DNA of 64,000 bases from Bolinopsis microptera. Lineage: Eukaryota > Ctenophora > Tentaculata > Lobata > Bolinopsidae. The stretch spans positions 14,499,340-14,563,339 of the forward strand of contig NC_087081.1 of the NCBI RefSeq assembly GCF_026151205.1, in the 5' to 3' direction. Below are positions 26,201-33,712 of the stretch, piece after piece (the stretch's first letter is position 1; each line of letters begins with the position of its first letter). Made by a program: the position numbers and the translations under genes. The notes beneath the pieces were generated by a model. It searched no databases. It was not told where the DNA came from and worked only from the letters and a program-made list of their open reading frames with translations.

Positions 26201-29200
26201 GCTGCCCCCGGTTTGTGGAATGCTACAGATTTCCAAAATATTTATATTTGTAATGGACAGAATCATCCATTAGTCAACAAGCATGTGCATGTTATACATG
26301 GGTGCCTGAAAATGCTCTTATCATACAATTACATCATTTCGGCTGAGAACTTGATTAATATGTACAAAAAACAAAGCATCCGAATCTTCAAAAACTATAA
26401 TTAGTACAAATATTATGCTCTTGTTGGAGGTAATTACTATTCTTACAAATTCTTTGCAGGTAGTACAACAAATTCTTGCCCTTCAAGCCACCCATATGCT
26501 TTCAAAAGCGGGGCCGACTGCTGTGCCCACCCGGCTGAAGACAATAATGGAGGTGTTGATACTTGTGACGGAGGTCCGATAGGTTATCATAGTACTTGCT
26601 GTCTCAACTCTGCATCAGATTCATGCCCTTCTGCTCCCTGCAGCAACTATGGTCAGTGATCTTTATTTAGTTATCTAGGAGTGAATTTCTTAATTTAAGC
26701 TAATTGTCGAAACTGGTATGTATATCAGTAGTAAACACTGTTACAAATAGAGCCTCACAAATTGTTTCCCTCTTTTTTAAAATACTACATGGTTGACAGA
26801 CACACTTACCCTTTTCATACTACAAATTATTTCACACACATTTTCTATTCCGAAAATTACGACGTGAATCTTCCATTCAGGTCTAATGCCCGCGACTGCA
26901 GTCTTTTCAAGCTCAGAATTCACGGTGCGTGGAAGTGAGAAAATCAATAACAAGGATGTCAAATGCACTTACACAGTCAAAGACTACGGATACACGGAGT
27001 CAACGAAAACTGTCAAATCGTATTTAACTGGTGAGTAAACTATCACGTTAAGCAGATAAGATGCATCCAATTTTTGAAGTAACCGACGAAATTAATTATA
27101 CGTACCTAAATATTTTTTTCAGGTATTAAATCACACAAATTGGACTATCCTGGAAATTACTTTGAAAGTGACGCAGAAGGTGGTGCATTCACTGAAAATG
27201 CGATTCTCTTTGTTGAGGTTACACAGCTGGCAAAATAGGCGGAAGTAGGAATTAGCCATGAACCAGAATTCTTCTGTTCACATTTATTGCCGATCACTAA
27301 GATAATATTAATACGTATTAGAATTTCAGCTCTCTGCAAGGGTATTCATATTGGGCATTCTATAAAGCTATAACAGAAATCATATGTACTTATAACACCC
27401 TTATATAACTTTAACTCTGAATAAAGATTTGCAGGTGTACGTTGCAGATGGCGTTGATAAGATAGATGCTAGCTGGACGGACGACCAGGCAGCAACAGTA
27501 CCTTGGTCCAACACATGGGTTAAGAGTGGTGTCCAAACTGGTATCACGGTATGTTACACGTGAGATTTTCAACAATTTAAGGCTCACATAAATGCTACAA
27601 CGTGAAAATAAGGATACTTTGACAAGTTGTCTATGACTATAGCAGCTCAATCATCAAAATAATCTTTTCAGCAAATGTACAGCTCAAATGTTCCCGAAGC
27701 TTTGAAGAAAGTTGGAACCATAACTTTTAACGCTGAGTATGCTCAAACAGCTAAAGCAGATTTCCGATTCATATTACCAGTGAAAGGTATGCAAATAGCA
27801 AAGCAGTAACAGCTTAAAGTACTGTAGGTCATACACACACATGACACTTACATTAATTAATTTTTTGGCATCTAAAACCTCGCAGGAATAACCCTATATA
27901 TGGCTATCTTGTTTAAATCGATCTCAAGAATTTTATTTTATTTCGGGATGACTATTTAATCAGACAGACTCATGGCTCAGAAAAATTTGAACTCTTATAG
28001 GTTACGACAAAAACTTGCTTAAGCTTCTTCATAAGGATGATCGTTGAACTTTAACCCGGCCGAGAAATCGTTTACGAACCTAACAAAGCAACAGCGGCTA
28101 CGCCCGATACATGGGCAATCAAGAGATCTGATTTTGGCTTATTTTTATTTTTAAATTGGTCATATAACGAATATTTTTGAAAAAATTCAAATCCTATTTG
28201 CTCAGGAATTGAAAAAAAAAGCGATCTTGAAAATAATTCTAATATTTATTTTGTGAATAGGGAGTAAATACTATTCTCTGCTCACCATTTTGAAGATCGA
28301 ATAATTGCCAATTAGTTGAATTTATATTTTATCCACTTTTGTGATACCCATAAATCACGACAAAACCCTTCTTTCAGAGTTTTGCAAAATCTCAGACCTA
28401 AAGGCAGTAGAAGGTGGAACTTGGAGCCCATCAGAAAGGGTCGACTTTATGTCTTTCGCTACCTTGACTTGTAAAGACAATTCGTATATTGAGGGTGATG
28501 GTTTGACGCAATGTGTTGGTAAATCAGGCACGGACGAGAGTATGTTCGACATCACAACTTACCCCCAGTGTATTGGTAAATTCAAACTCTGCTGATTCAA
28601 TCTTAAACTCCTCCAAATTCAAAAAATACTTGTTTTCATCCGGTACGACCGGCCCTGAAGTGTTGTATACTCATTACACATTTATTCGATCATTGAGGGA
28701 TCATACGAATATGTATAAGCCAGGAAATGCATTCCGTTAATGCTTGTAATGGAATCCACGCTTTAAATATCGTCTTAATCTTTCAGAACGTAAAACGGAG
28801 TTGAGGTGTGGAGAACTGAAAGCAACCCCTGATGGAAAAGTGGTTTTTGGAGGAAGTGACACTGCTCAATATGTCTGTGACTATGGCTATAAGCTGGTTG
28901 GAGAAGATAAGGTAATCTTGTCACATTACATGCGCATTAATTAAGGGGAGATACACCAAAACCGTTTTTGCTCCGAACATCGATTTTATTTTATATTATT
29001 TTTAAATAGACAAAAAGAATAAGATTGTACACCTTCAAAAATTTTTAAAAATATTCCCTCATCGAGAAAAAAAAATATTTTTCTTTTTCGAAAATTTTTA
29101 AAATTTGGAGAAGTCTGTCACTGTAATACCGATAGTTCGGCCATTTAAAAAGTTGTTTGGCTGATTTTTTTACTGAACATTACTTACACTCCGTACTAGA

Positions 29201-32200
29201 AGCCATTGAAAGGATTATATAATTGAACAATAAATGACCAAGTTACAGACCGAACAAGGTGAAAAAAGAAAAATTGGGATTTTTGCCTACCACCAAAGTT
29301 GTACATTTCACCACCCGCCCAGGTCATCAGATATCGCTTCAAAAATTCTTGTGAGTGTAGTTGATGATCATGGCAAGCTTTTTGGAACCGGATTTTTCTC
29401 AATTTTGAGTTTTAAGCTATGCAATGTGGCCTCAAACGACTTAGTAAAATTCATCGTAAAAAAGGGCAAAAAGGCAGATTTAAGGCTTAAAATACCTATA
29501 ACTCAAAAAGTATCAGTTTTTTTGAAATAATTTTTACAGGATCGTAATCAGCTTGGTAAGACGAATCTTTTAGTACGACATTTATAATATTCAAAGCCAC
29601 AAAATTTGTAAAAATATGTGTACAATTTGTACAAAATGTATACAAGGGGGGACCCTTGTGTTCGAGCTAGAAAATTATTTAAGACAATTTGTCTTCTAAA
29701 AGCACCTATTTGGTACTAAAAGATTCGTCTTACCAAGCTGATTACGATCCTGTAAAAATTATTTCAAAAAACTGATACTTTTTGAGTTATAGGTATTTTA
29801 AGCCTTAAATCTGCCTTTTTTGCCCTTTTTTACGATGAATTTTACTAAGTCGTTTGAGGCCACATTGCATAGCTTAAAACTCAAAATTGAGAAAAATCCG
29901 GTTCCAAAAAGCTTGCCATGATCATCAACTACACTCACAAGAATTTTTGAAGCGATATCTGATGACCTGGGCGGGTGGTGAAATGTACAACTTTGGTGGT
30001 AGGCAAAAATCCCAATTTTTCTTTTTTCACCTTGTTCGGTCTGTAACTTGATCATTTATTGTTCAATTATATAATCCTTTCAATGGCTTCTAGTACGGAG
30101 TGTAAGTAATGTTCAGTAAAAAAATCAGCCAAACAACTTTTTAAATGGCCGAACTATCGGTATTACAGTGACAGACTTCTCCAAATTTTAAAAATTTTCG
30201 AAAAAGAAAAATATTTTTTTTCTCGATGAGGGAATATTTTTAAAAATTTTTGAAGGTGTACAATCTTATTCTTTTTGTCTATTTAAAAATAATATAAAAT
30301 AAAATCGATGTTCGGAGCAAAAACGGTTTTGGTGTATCTCCCCTTAACATGTACATAATTGCTGGCCGATTCATACATAAAATTTAAGCTGGCACTGCCA
30401 GACAAACAAGTATATTTTAATCCGCGAGAAGTGTCTCCTCTGTTTGACTATGATTGGTATTTTGCCATATTTTGGTCATGATTTTAAGTCAGTTACTGAT
30501 CGAAATTCGAAGTGATCTGGTGATTACTTTGAAGCCTTTTAATTGATCTTTACTGAGTGAAACAATTTAGTTACATTATGTAAGTTGTAACCAAAACACT
30601 TTTCATCATCTAATAGCTATTTTCATAGGCGTACTCATGCGACAAGGAAACTGGACAGTGGTCTATTATTACAACAGAAAATCCTGACGGGGAGCCACCG
30701 ATATGTCAAGGTTCGTTTTCTATCGGTAACCCTGAATAAGAACCCCTCTATTCTAAAAAAGATTGGGGGAAAATTCCCCGTCTATTTGTTATTAAAACAA
30801 TATTTACCTTGAATTTCATTTCTATACTAACCTTGTGATCTGGAAACTACGATTTTCTGTTAAATTCATCCTATCCTAAGACTTTTTTTGCATACGAAAT
30901 CGTGTAACTCAAAAACATTGTACAAACAAAAACAAGAAAATAACAATAACATACCGTGCACAAAAATTTTGTCTTAGACTAAGTATTATAATAACCCTTT
31001 GATCGTTTGATATTAGACTTCAGAGTTGCTTTTTCAGCCTTTATTTCCTTTTTTAATGACGTAAAAATACGTCTAAATAACGTAAAAACCTTTCAGAGCT
31101 AATCGCTGCCAGTTCGAGGAAAGTAGCTATTGAGCTTACAATGAAAGCTGGAGGTGCAATTAACTGTCAAGACGCCACTATTCGGAATTTGGTTAGAGAC
31201 GGACTTACAAACAAATTAGAGGCCATTGGAAGTCTGCGGTGTACAACATCTCTAAACTGTAAATTCGAAGACTTCTCCTGCTCTTACGACACAGCTGCAA
31301 GTTCTGTTACCCTGAAATTCACACTAAACCAGATTGCGAATCTGATGGACAAAGACATATTAGACGGCGACGTGGAGAGGATAAAGGCTAGCGCCTTTGT
31401 ATCATTCGAAATTAACACAGCAAGGAAACGTGCTGTTATCCTCATTAATGGAGCCGTTGTAAAAAAAGCAGAGACTGAAACAGCATGTCCAGCAAAATCT
31501 ATCATGATCAATGATGAGTGCAGCGTGTGTTCACCTGGTTACGGACTTAACAGTGCCAAGGATGCATGCATGATCTGTAACTTTGGATCCTGGAGTACAG
31601 GGGGATACACGTCCTGTAATCTGTGTGTTAGCTCCACACTGACAACTCAACTGATGGGAGCAACCAATTCCATCAGCTGTATTCCTAAGACAGATGTCTG
31701 TGTGGTTGGTGGTACTCTCAGTCTCAACGGCAATCTCTTTCCACCCACAGGTTCAAGAGTGATACAAACCACTATTATCACAGGAGTTTGTCCAAGTGGA
31801 ACCAATCAAGAGTTTCGAGTAAGCGACCGATTCTCGTGCAACCAGGAAAAATATCCTATTTGCTACGGTAAGTATTTCGATTGATATGGACGACAAACTG
31901 ACAAACATTTATCAAGCATCTGTCAATGAAAATAAAAGAGTGAGAATATTGATAATTCTCATGTTCTTATGAAAGCTTTGGATGTATGATTAATATCGTT
32001 GACTCGATTACACGACCCCTAAACCACTTTCAGAGATGTGTAATTTGGCAAAGTACAACAAAACCGATCTGGAAGACAGAAACATCAAGAATGATTTCAA
32101 CAAAAGGTGGATGTATCACAACGAACCTATCAAAATAACCTGTCTTAACGATTACGAATACAAGAAAGGCAATAGACCCGAATCCAAAACTTTTACTTGT

Positions 32201-33629
32201 GATGATGGGGAGATTGACATTGGACATTGCAAAAGTTAGTACATTCAACCAACTGTTTTAATACAAATCAGCAGTTTTACCAGAAAGTAAATTTAGTTAT
32301 TTATATTGTGATAGTCTACGATCGAAACCTGTGTGTGTGTGTGAATAATAGTAAGTACAAATATTATCTACAGGGGGGGGGGGGGGGGGCAAATGTTAGT
32401 ACACAAACGTCGGGGTTTATTTCTGAGTGACTGATTGAAATAATACTTTCTGGTATGACATTTGAGGAGTACATCAAATCAAATAATAACGATGTTATAA
32501 TAAACAATATCATTGATTACGTGGTACCTGGTACCACTACCAGGTGATTTGATTGACAGTTGACAGTAGATCCGCACTATTGTATCAATATGGGAATTAT
32601 ACAGAAAGCCCAATTATGATTTCGTAGGCTAGACGCTATCACACGATTACTCCACCAATTTTGTTGACGAGATTAACAAATTATTTGATAACTTTGTTAT
32701 TTTGAATCTGTTTCGCGTCATCTTTTCAGATTATATTCCACATTCAATTACTTATTGCGATATCGTAAAATGGAGTTTCTAGAATTTTGCAAACACGAGT
32801 ATAAGCTATTCGATGTTGATTGGGTGTGGCCTCTAAAAATCTAATTTACAAATTTTGATAACGGATTCTTCGGCTAAATATTTATAGTATAAAAGTATTT
32901 GCAAAGTTAAAGTAACCAATATTTTATAAGACCCAATGTATGTGTAGTGACTTTGCCCCCCCCCCCCCCTCCCTGCTGGTTATTACGTGCAATGTGCGTA
33001 GATAATAAAACGTGTACGTTCGCGTTTCTGGGGCAGCATAAAAATAACTCTTCAGATTATATATAATTGTTTGTTGGATTAGCTATTTTGATATAAATAG
33101 AGTGAAACAACTATTAATACTTTAATAGAAGATAACCCTACAACATCGTTCAATCAATTTCAGAAATAGTCGATGAAGTGTTAATTACAGTGACAGTTAT
33201 CATCGTCATCATAGTCCTGGCATTCTTAGTTCTTGTCATATTGTTCACTCTAAAGAGAAAGGGGAAAATCCAAACGAAGAGGTTTGTTAAGTTTTATTAT
33301 ACTACTTTTAGCGTCTAAACAATTACTCATTACTGTCATGAAAATGTAACTAGGTCGGTCCGAGCTAATAGTTGTTACCAGACCTGCTGCGCACGACTAT
33401 TAGCTCGGTCTCACCTATTAGCTCGGACCTAGTTACATTTTCATGACAGTTATAATAACTGTAAAATCAAAAAATTCAGCTTTAAAATTGTTAAATAGCA
33501 CAAAAAGCCAAACATTATTAACATCATGTTTCCAGAAACAAGAAAACCCAAGAAATAGAAATGGGAAGCAAACCGACAAGAAGCACATACATCGTTGAAA
33601 ACAGTGGCGTTATTGAGACAGAAAACTAG
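10751..33629 (+). CDS. Gene A: giant multi-Ig/PLAT/sushi transmembrane protein (5' end missing)
   Basis: Forty-two exons join with matching splice phases into 3,542 codons plus a stop, open from the first exon onwards. Order: an N-terminal domain (first 162 residues); five type-a and four type-b Ig-like domains, mostly alternating; six type-c Ig-like domains; a PLAT domain split over two exons; seven more type-c domains; sushi; another Ig-like exon; a small Cys-rich domain; a domain spread over four exons; two sushi modules; a 257-residue exon with degenerate Ephrin-receptor-like repeats; sushi; a transmembrane helix; and a short tail. It is a type I surface protein. No initiator or signal-peptide exon was found, so the start lies upstream. 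Almost all junctions are phase 1, so most modules can be skipped or duplicated in frame. Recognition or adhesion is an inference from domains. Exon skipping and extra unseen exons are possible. Confidence 0.85.
11932..12255 (+). CDS. Gene A exon: Ig-like domain type a, copy 1
   Basis: 108 codons, phase 1-1. Ig pattern: LTCNI (B-strand Cys), VTVSWMDKDG (C-strand Trp), STLTITAATL (E strand) and VIWKCAA (F-strand Cys). More diverged than copies 2-4. Confidence 0.85.
12401..12718 (+). CDS. Gene A exon: Ig-like domain type b, copy 1
   Basis: 106 codons, phase 1-1 (tcttcag acceptor, TTCA|gtgggt donor). Cys in ATISCVV, Trp in AVTWEKPSSGGD, TTILTIPAGENTADAVYTC carries the E-F region. It differs from copy 2 by only a few residues (LQDTE for LTNTE, SGLTKQ for TGLTKK). 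Confidence 0.88.
12891..13223 (+). CDS. Gene A exon: Ig-like type a, copy 2
   Basis: 111 codons, phase 1-1. First of three copies spaced exactly 1,022 bp apart. Core motifs LTCNIGKVFKDVTVSWKDKD, TLAIDVATL and VTYQCAAES. Confidence 0.92.
13428..13745 (+). CDS. Gene A exon: Ig-like type b, copy 2
   Basis: 106 codons, phase 1-1. Cys-Trp-Cys core as in copy 1. This copy keeps the ITHGTDSYQIDVGTYVSD variant that it shares with copy 1. Confidence 0.92.
13913..14245 (+). CDS. Gene A exon: Ig-like type a, copy 3
   Basis: 111 codons, identical in protein to copy 2 except at the extreme C-terminal end (SLL for SFF). The flanking introns are nearly identical too. Confidence 0.92.
14450..14767 (+). CDS. 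Gene A exon: Ig-like type b, copy 3
   Basis: 106 codons. Carries a cluster of substitutions (ITHSTESYQIAVGTYDSD, PAAENT) relative to copy 2, shared with copy 4, so variation is concentrated in the C'-D region while the rest is homogenised. Confidence 0.92.
14935..15267 (+). CDS. Gene A exon: Ig-like type a, copy 4
   Basis: 111 codons. Differs from copies 2-3 in the B-C loop (GEVAKD for GKVFKD) and at ITT for IIT. Phase 1-1. Confidence 0.92.
15472..15789 (+). CDS. Gene A exon: Ig-like type b, copy 4
   Basis: 106 codons, phase 1-1. Carries GDVITHSTES and YDSGSNSQ variants. The downstream intron leaves the 1,022-bp repeat pattern, marking the end of the tandem duplication. Confidence 0.9.
15971..16291 (+). 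CDS. Gene A exon: Ig-like type a, copy 5
   Basis: 107 codons, phase 1-1. A diverged type-a domain (FCNIGDVSTAVTVLWKDKDG, LTITAATLKAL, LIWKCAAKS) closer to copy 1 than to copies 2-4. Copies 1 and 5 therefore bracket the recently expanded block. Confidence 0.87.
16511..16831 (+). CDS. Gene A exon: Ig-like type c, domain 1
   Basis: 107 codons, phase 1-1. First type-c domain: SISCTFSNL, VEWSTAT, QTSSLQLSSAQLVKL, HIFTCKI, QTVNIYTPG. The acceptor ggaatag is weaker than its neighbours. Confidence 0.87.
16986..17315 (+). CDS. Gene A exon: Ig-like type c, domain 2
   Basis: 110 codons, phase 1-1. EISCVFTEIL, VDVTWNVPT, STFTLTNDQILKLKA, HVFNCEI, QTINIYTPG. Confidence 0.88.
17799..18116 (+). CDS. Gene A exon: Ig-like type c, domain 3
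   Basis: 106 codons, phase 1-1 after a 483-base intron with nothing notable in it. TITCVLSEV, VNVMWTTAG, KLELSTNQIQALKA, HLITCKI. Confidence 0.88.
18287..18613 (+). CDS. Gene A exon: Ig-like type c, domain 4
   Basis: 109 codons, phase 1-1. ILNCVFTEVIKQVDVSWII, STMTLTSSQLTKLKA, HEFTCKI. The open frame runs upstream through the short intron, but the cttcag acceptor and domain phase set the start. Confidence 0.87.
19095..19415 (+). CDS. Gene A exon: Ig-like type c, domain 5
   Basis: 107 codons, phase 1-1. EISCELSDV, FQVVWSTST, SVLTLSSAQLVELK, HIFTCAI, QTLTIFTPG. Confidence 0.88.
19708..20034 (+). CDS. Gene A exon: Ig-like type c, domain 6
   Basis: 109 codons, phase 1-1 (cttacag acceptor, CCTG|gtaagc donor). 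AIQCVLTELLGEVNTQWTTS, SILPLSSVQLGKLK, HVFTCKI. Last Ig-like domain before the PLAT insertion. Confidence 0.87.
20043..20323. repeat. Intronic AT-rich tandem repeat and hairpin
   Basis: 20043-20176 holds tandem copies of tttataattaa-type units. 20267-20323 is a hairpin with arms near tagagttacaatttaatcat. Both lie in the intron before the PLAT exons. Confidence 0.8.
20374..20606 (+). CDS. Gene A exon: PLAT domain, first half
   Basis: Starts in phase 1 and ends in phase 0 at aaaa|gttatt, a weak donor chosen because it joins in frame with 20931. PLAT-type features: YKVTVSILNGATAGTADAQY, IKIKGTNGETDELQC, a DIGHYECILW core and WSF. In polycystins and lipoxygenases this beta-sandwich binds membranes or partner proteins. 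It interrupts the Ig series. Confidence 0.78.
20931..21036 (+). CDS. Gene A exon: PLAT domain, second half
   Basis: Phase 0 in, phase 1 out (CGGAA|gtaagt). Adds LKMSIDDEDQ and ends in KEFCIG, completing the last strand. No open frame from an ATG marks it. It was placed by splice phase and by the missing part of the domain. Confidence 0.7.
21269..21589 (+). CDS. Gene A exon: Ig-like type c, domain 7
   Basis: 107 codons, phase 1-1. VITCAIAHI, VGVSWTTDS, SELALSSTQLTALKD, VTFTCSI, QTINVFTPS. First Ig-like domain after the PLAT. Confidence 0.88.
21786..22103 (+). CDS. Gene A exon: Ig-like type c, domain 8
   Basis: 106 codons, phase 1-1, lacking an internal ATG near its start and so easily missed. 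TISCVIDG, VAWSTST, STLALSSDQLATVKS, HTFTCKI, QTISIYNPG. Confidence 0.87.
22253..22576 (+). CDS. Gene A exon: Ig-like type c, domain 9
   Basis: 108 codons, phase 1-1. SIDCVLSDIPSQVANVAWNT, STLSLSSAQLVKLKA, HIFTCKI. Very like domain 11 at 23235, a probable local duplication. Confidence 0.9.
22754..23077 (+). CDS. Gene A exon: Ig-like type c, domain 10
   Basis: 108 codons, phase 1-1. TINCIISDINAQINKVEWTT, STLALSSAQLTKLKS, HIFTCRI, QSINIYTPG. Confidence 0.88.
23235..23558 (+). CDS. Gene A exon: Ig-like type c, domain 11
   Basis: 108 codons, phase 1-1. SINCVLSDIPSQITDVKWNT, SSLSLSSAQLVKLKA, HIFTCEI. The 534-base intron that follows contains open frames but no domain. Confidence 0.9.
24093..24404 (+). 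CDS. Gene A exon: Ig-like type c, domain 12
   Basis: 104 codons, phase 1-1 (CCAA|gttagt donor). KISCVLSDIPSQVSGVEWVT, SSLSLSSTQLTNLK, TTFTCTI. Confidence 0.88.
24670..24981 (+). CDS. Gene A exon: Ig-like type c, domain 13
   Basis: 104 codons, phase 1-1. VISCVLTDLKSQLSTVQWST, STLSLSSEQIAALRS, HTLTCAT, QTIDISYKG. Last of the main Ig series. Confidence 0.88.
25265..25465 (+). CDS. Gene A exon: sushi (CCP) domain 1
   Basis: 67 codons, phase 1-1. Four cysteines in sushi spacing: DCVLPSV, FVSNLACDQ, SVKCNDG and YQPQCLG. The domain normally mediates protein-protein contacts at the cell surface. Confidence 0.8.
26043..26301 (+). CDS. Gene A exon: additional Ig-like domain
   Basis: STITCKVG and NIYICNG supply the two Ig cysteines, but the usual Trp is absent. 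The end is uncertain. A phase-2 donor catgg|gtgcct fits an acceptor at 26463. Alternatively a phase-1 donor in atttgtaatgg would fit an acceptor at 26459. Confidence 0.65.
26464..26651 (+). CDS. Gene A exon: small Cys-rich domain
   Basis: About 63 residues with ten cysteines, beginning SCPSSHPYAF, then DCCAHP, DTCDGG, STCCLN and SCPSAPCSNYG. The order CP..PYAF..G..CC recurs in invertebrate secreted proteins, but I cannot give it a firm name. The donor is phase 1 (TATG|gtcagt). The start may be 26460. Confidence 0.7.
26881..27030 (+). CDS. Gene A exon: linker or Ig-like piece
   Basis: 50 codons, phase 1-1 (ccattcag acceptor, ACTG|gtgagt donor). It has a single Cys in VKCTYTVKDYGY and no domain I can name. 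Short, supported by splice sites and phase. Confidence 0.6.
27123..27217 (+). CDS. Gene A exon: unknown domain, part 1
   Basis: Phase 1 in, phase 0 out at TTGAG|gttaca. Without this donor the frame stops at TAG 20 bases on. Contains AEGGAFTENAILFVE. Confidence 0.55.
27435..27548 (+). CDS. Gene A exon: unknown domain, part 2
   Basis: 38 codons, phase 0-0 (atttgcag acceptor, ATCACG|gtatgt donor). Reads VYVADGVDKIDASWTDDQ. Together with its neighbours it may form one beta-rich module of about 110 residues. Confidence 0.6.
27672..27786 (+). CDS. Gene A exon: unknown domain, part 3
   Basis: Phase 0 in, phase 1 out (GAAAG|gtatgc). Reads VPEALKKVGTITFNAEYAQT and ends in DFRFILPVKG. No family recognised. 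Confidence 0.6.
28378..28575 (+). CDS. Gene A exon: sushi (CCP) domain 2
   Basis: 66 codons, phase 1-1. Cysteines in EFCKISDL, ATLTCKDN, LTQCVG and YPQCIG. Confidence 0.8.
28787..28911 (+). CDS. Gene A exon: sushi (CCP) domain 3, first half
   Basis: Phase 1 in, phase 0 out (GATAAG|gtaatc). LRCGELKATPDG and AQYVCDYGYKLVG are the front of a sushi module. The other half is 1.7 kb away across a fold-back transposon. Confidence 0.78.
28945..30343. mobile_element. TTAA-flanked fold-back element in gene A intron
   Basis: 1,399 bp bounded by TTAA on both sides (28941-28944, 30344-30347). The two arms of about 632 bp (28945-29576 and 29713-30343) are near-perfect inverted copies starting GGGGAGATACACC around a 136-bp loop. 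The TTAA duplication fits piggyBac- or Kolobok-type mobilisation, but no transposase is encoded. It splits a sushi domain's intron. The two mirror-image open frames in the arms are not genes. Confidence 0.88.
30629..30710 (+). CDS. Gene A exon: sushi (CCP) domain 3, second half
   Basis: Phase 0 in, phase 1 out. AYSCDKETGQWS and PICQG supply the last two cysteines with the usual W between them. Confidence 0.78.
31097..31867 (+). CDS. Gene A exon: juxtamembrane region with Ephrin-receptor-like repeats and sushi
   Basis: Largest exon, 257 codons, phase 1-1. The first 125 residues or so (VAIELTMKAGG, LNQIANLMDKDI) form an unnamed alpha/beta-looking region, possibly SEA-like. Then come two degenerate GCC2/GCC3-type repeats (CSVCSPGYGL and CNFGSWSTGGYTSCNLC). 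The end is a sushi-like part (DVCVVGGTLS to YPICYG). The Ephrin-receptor-like repeats are the module amplified in gene B downstream. Confidence 0.8.
32034..32234 (+). CDS. Gene A exon: sushi (CCP) domain 5
   Basis: 67 codons, phase 1-1. MCNLAKYNK, IKITCLNDYEYKKG, FTCDDGEI and GHCKS: four cysteines in order, the last extracellular module before the membrane. Confidence 0.8.
32235..33163 (+). other. Gene A intron with poly(G) and poly(C) tracts
   Basis: 929-base intron. It holds a run of 17 G (32373-32389) and one of 14 C (32956-32969), both unusual in this AT-rich locus. No coding signal seen. Confidence 0.7.
33164..33281 (+). CDS. Gene A exon: transmembrane segment
   Basis: Phase 1 in, phase 2 out (AAGAG|gtttgt). 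After VDEVL comes an uninterrupted hydrophobic run of about 25 residues (ITVTVIIVIIVLAFLVLVIL), then the basic stop-transfer LKRKGKIQTKR. Gene A is therefore a single-pass type I protein. Confidence 0.92.
33332..33450. repeat. Small hairpin element in the last gene A intron
   Basis: Inverted repeat with arms starting actgtcatgaaaatgtaact, plus three internal copies of an agctcgg/ccgagct motif. Looks like a miniature fold-back element of about 119 bp. Confidence 0.8.
33536..33629 (+). CDS. Gene A last exon: cytoplasmic tail and stop
   Basis: Phase 2 in (tttccag acceptor), ends at TAG 33627-33629. About 30 residues finishing RSTYIVENSGVIETEN. One tyrosine, but no ITIM (no hydrophobic residue at +3), ITAM or PDZ-type end. 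Signalling would need a partner protein. Confidence 0.88.
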
Positions 33630-33706
33630 ATACCATGCATTTTATAAGGGACTTTAATAAGTTTTTATTTTATTGCAAATCTCTCTTGTGACCATATTTT
33701 CAATTT

Positions 33707-33712
33707 AATAAA
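33707..33712 (+). promoter_or_regulatory. Poly(A) signal of gene A
   Basis: AATAAA 78 bases after the stop codon, followed by T-rich and TG-containing sequence. A plausible end of the gene A transcript. Confidence 0.7.

Noticed and set aside
29234-30055. Two opposing open frames with almost the same protein
   Set aside because: They are the two arms of the fold-back element read outward, and the translation shows no known domain.
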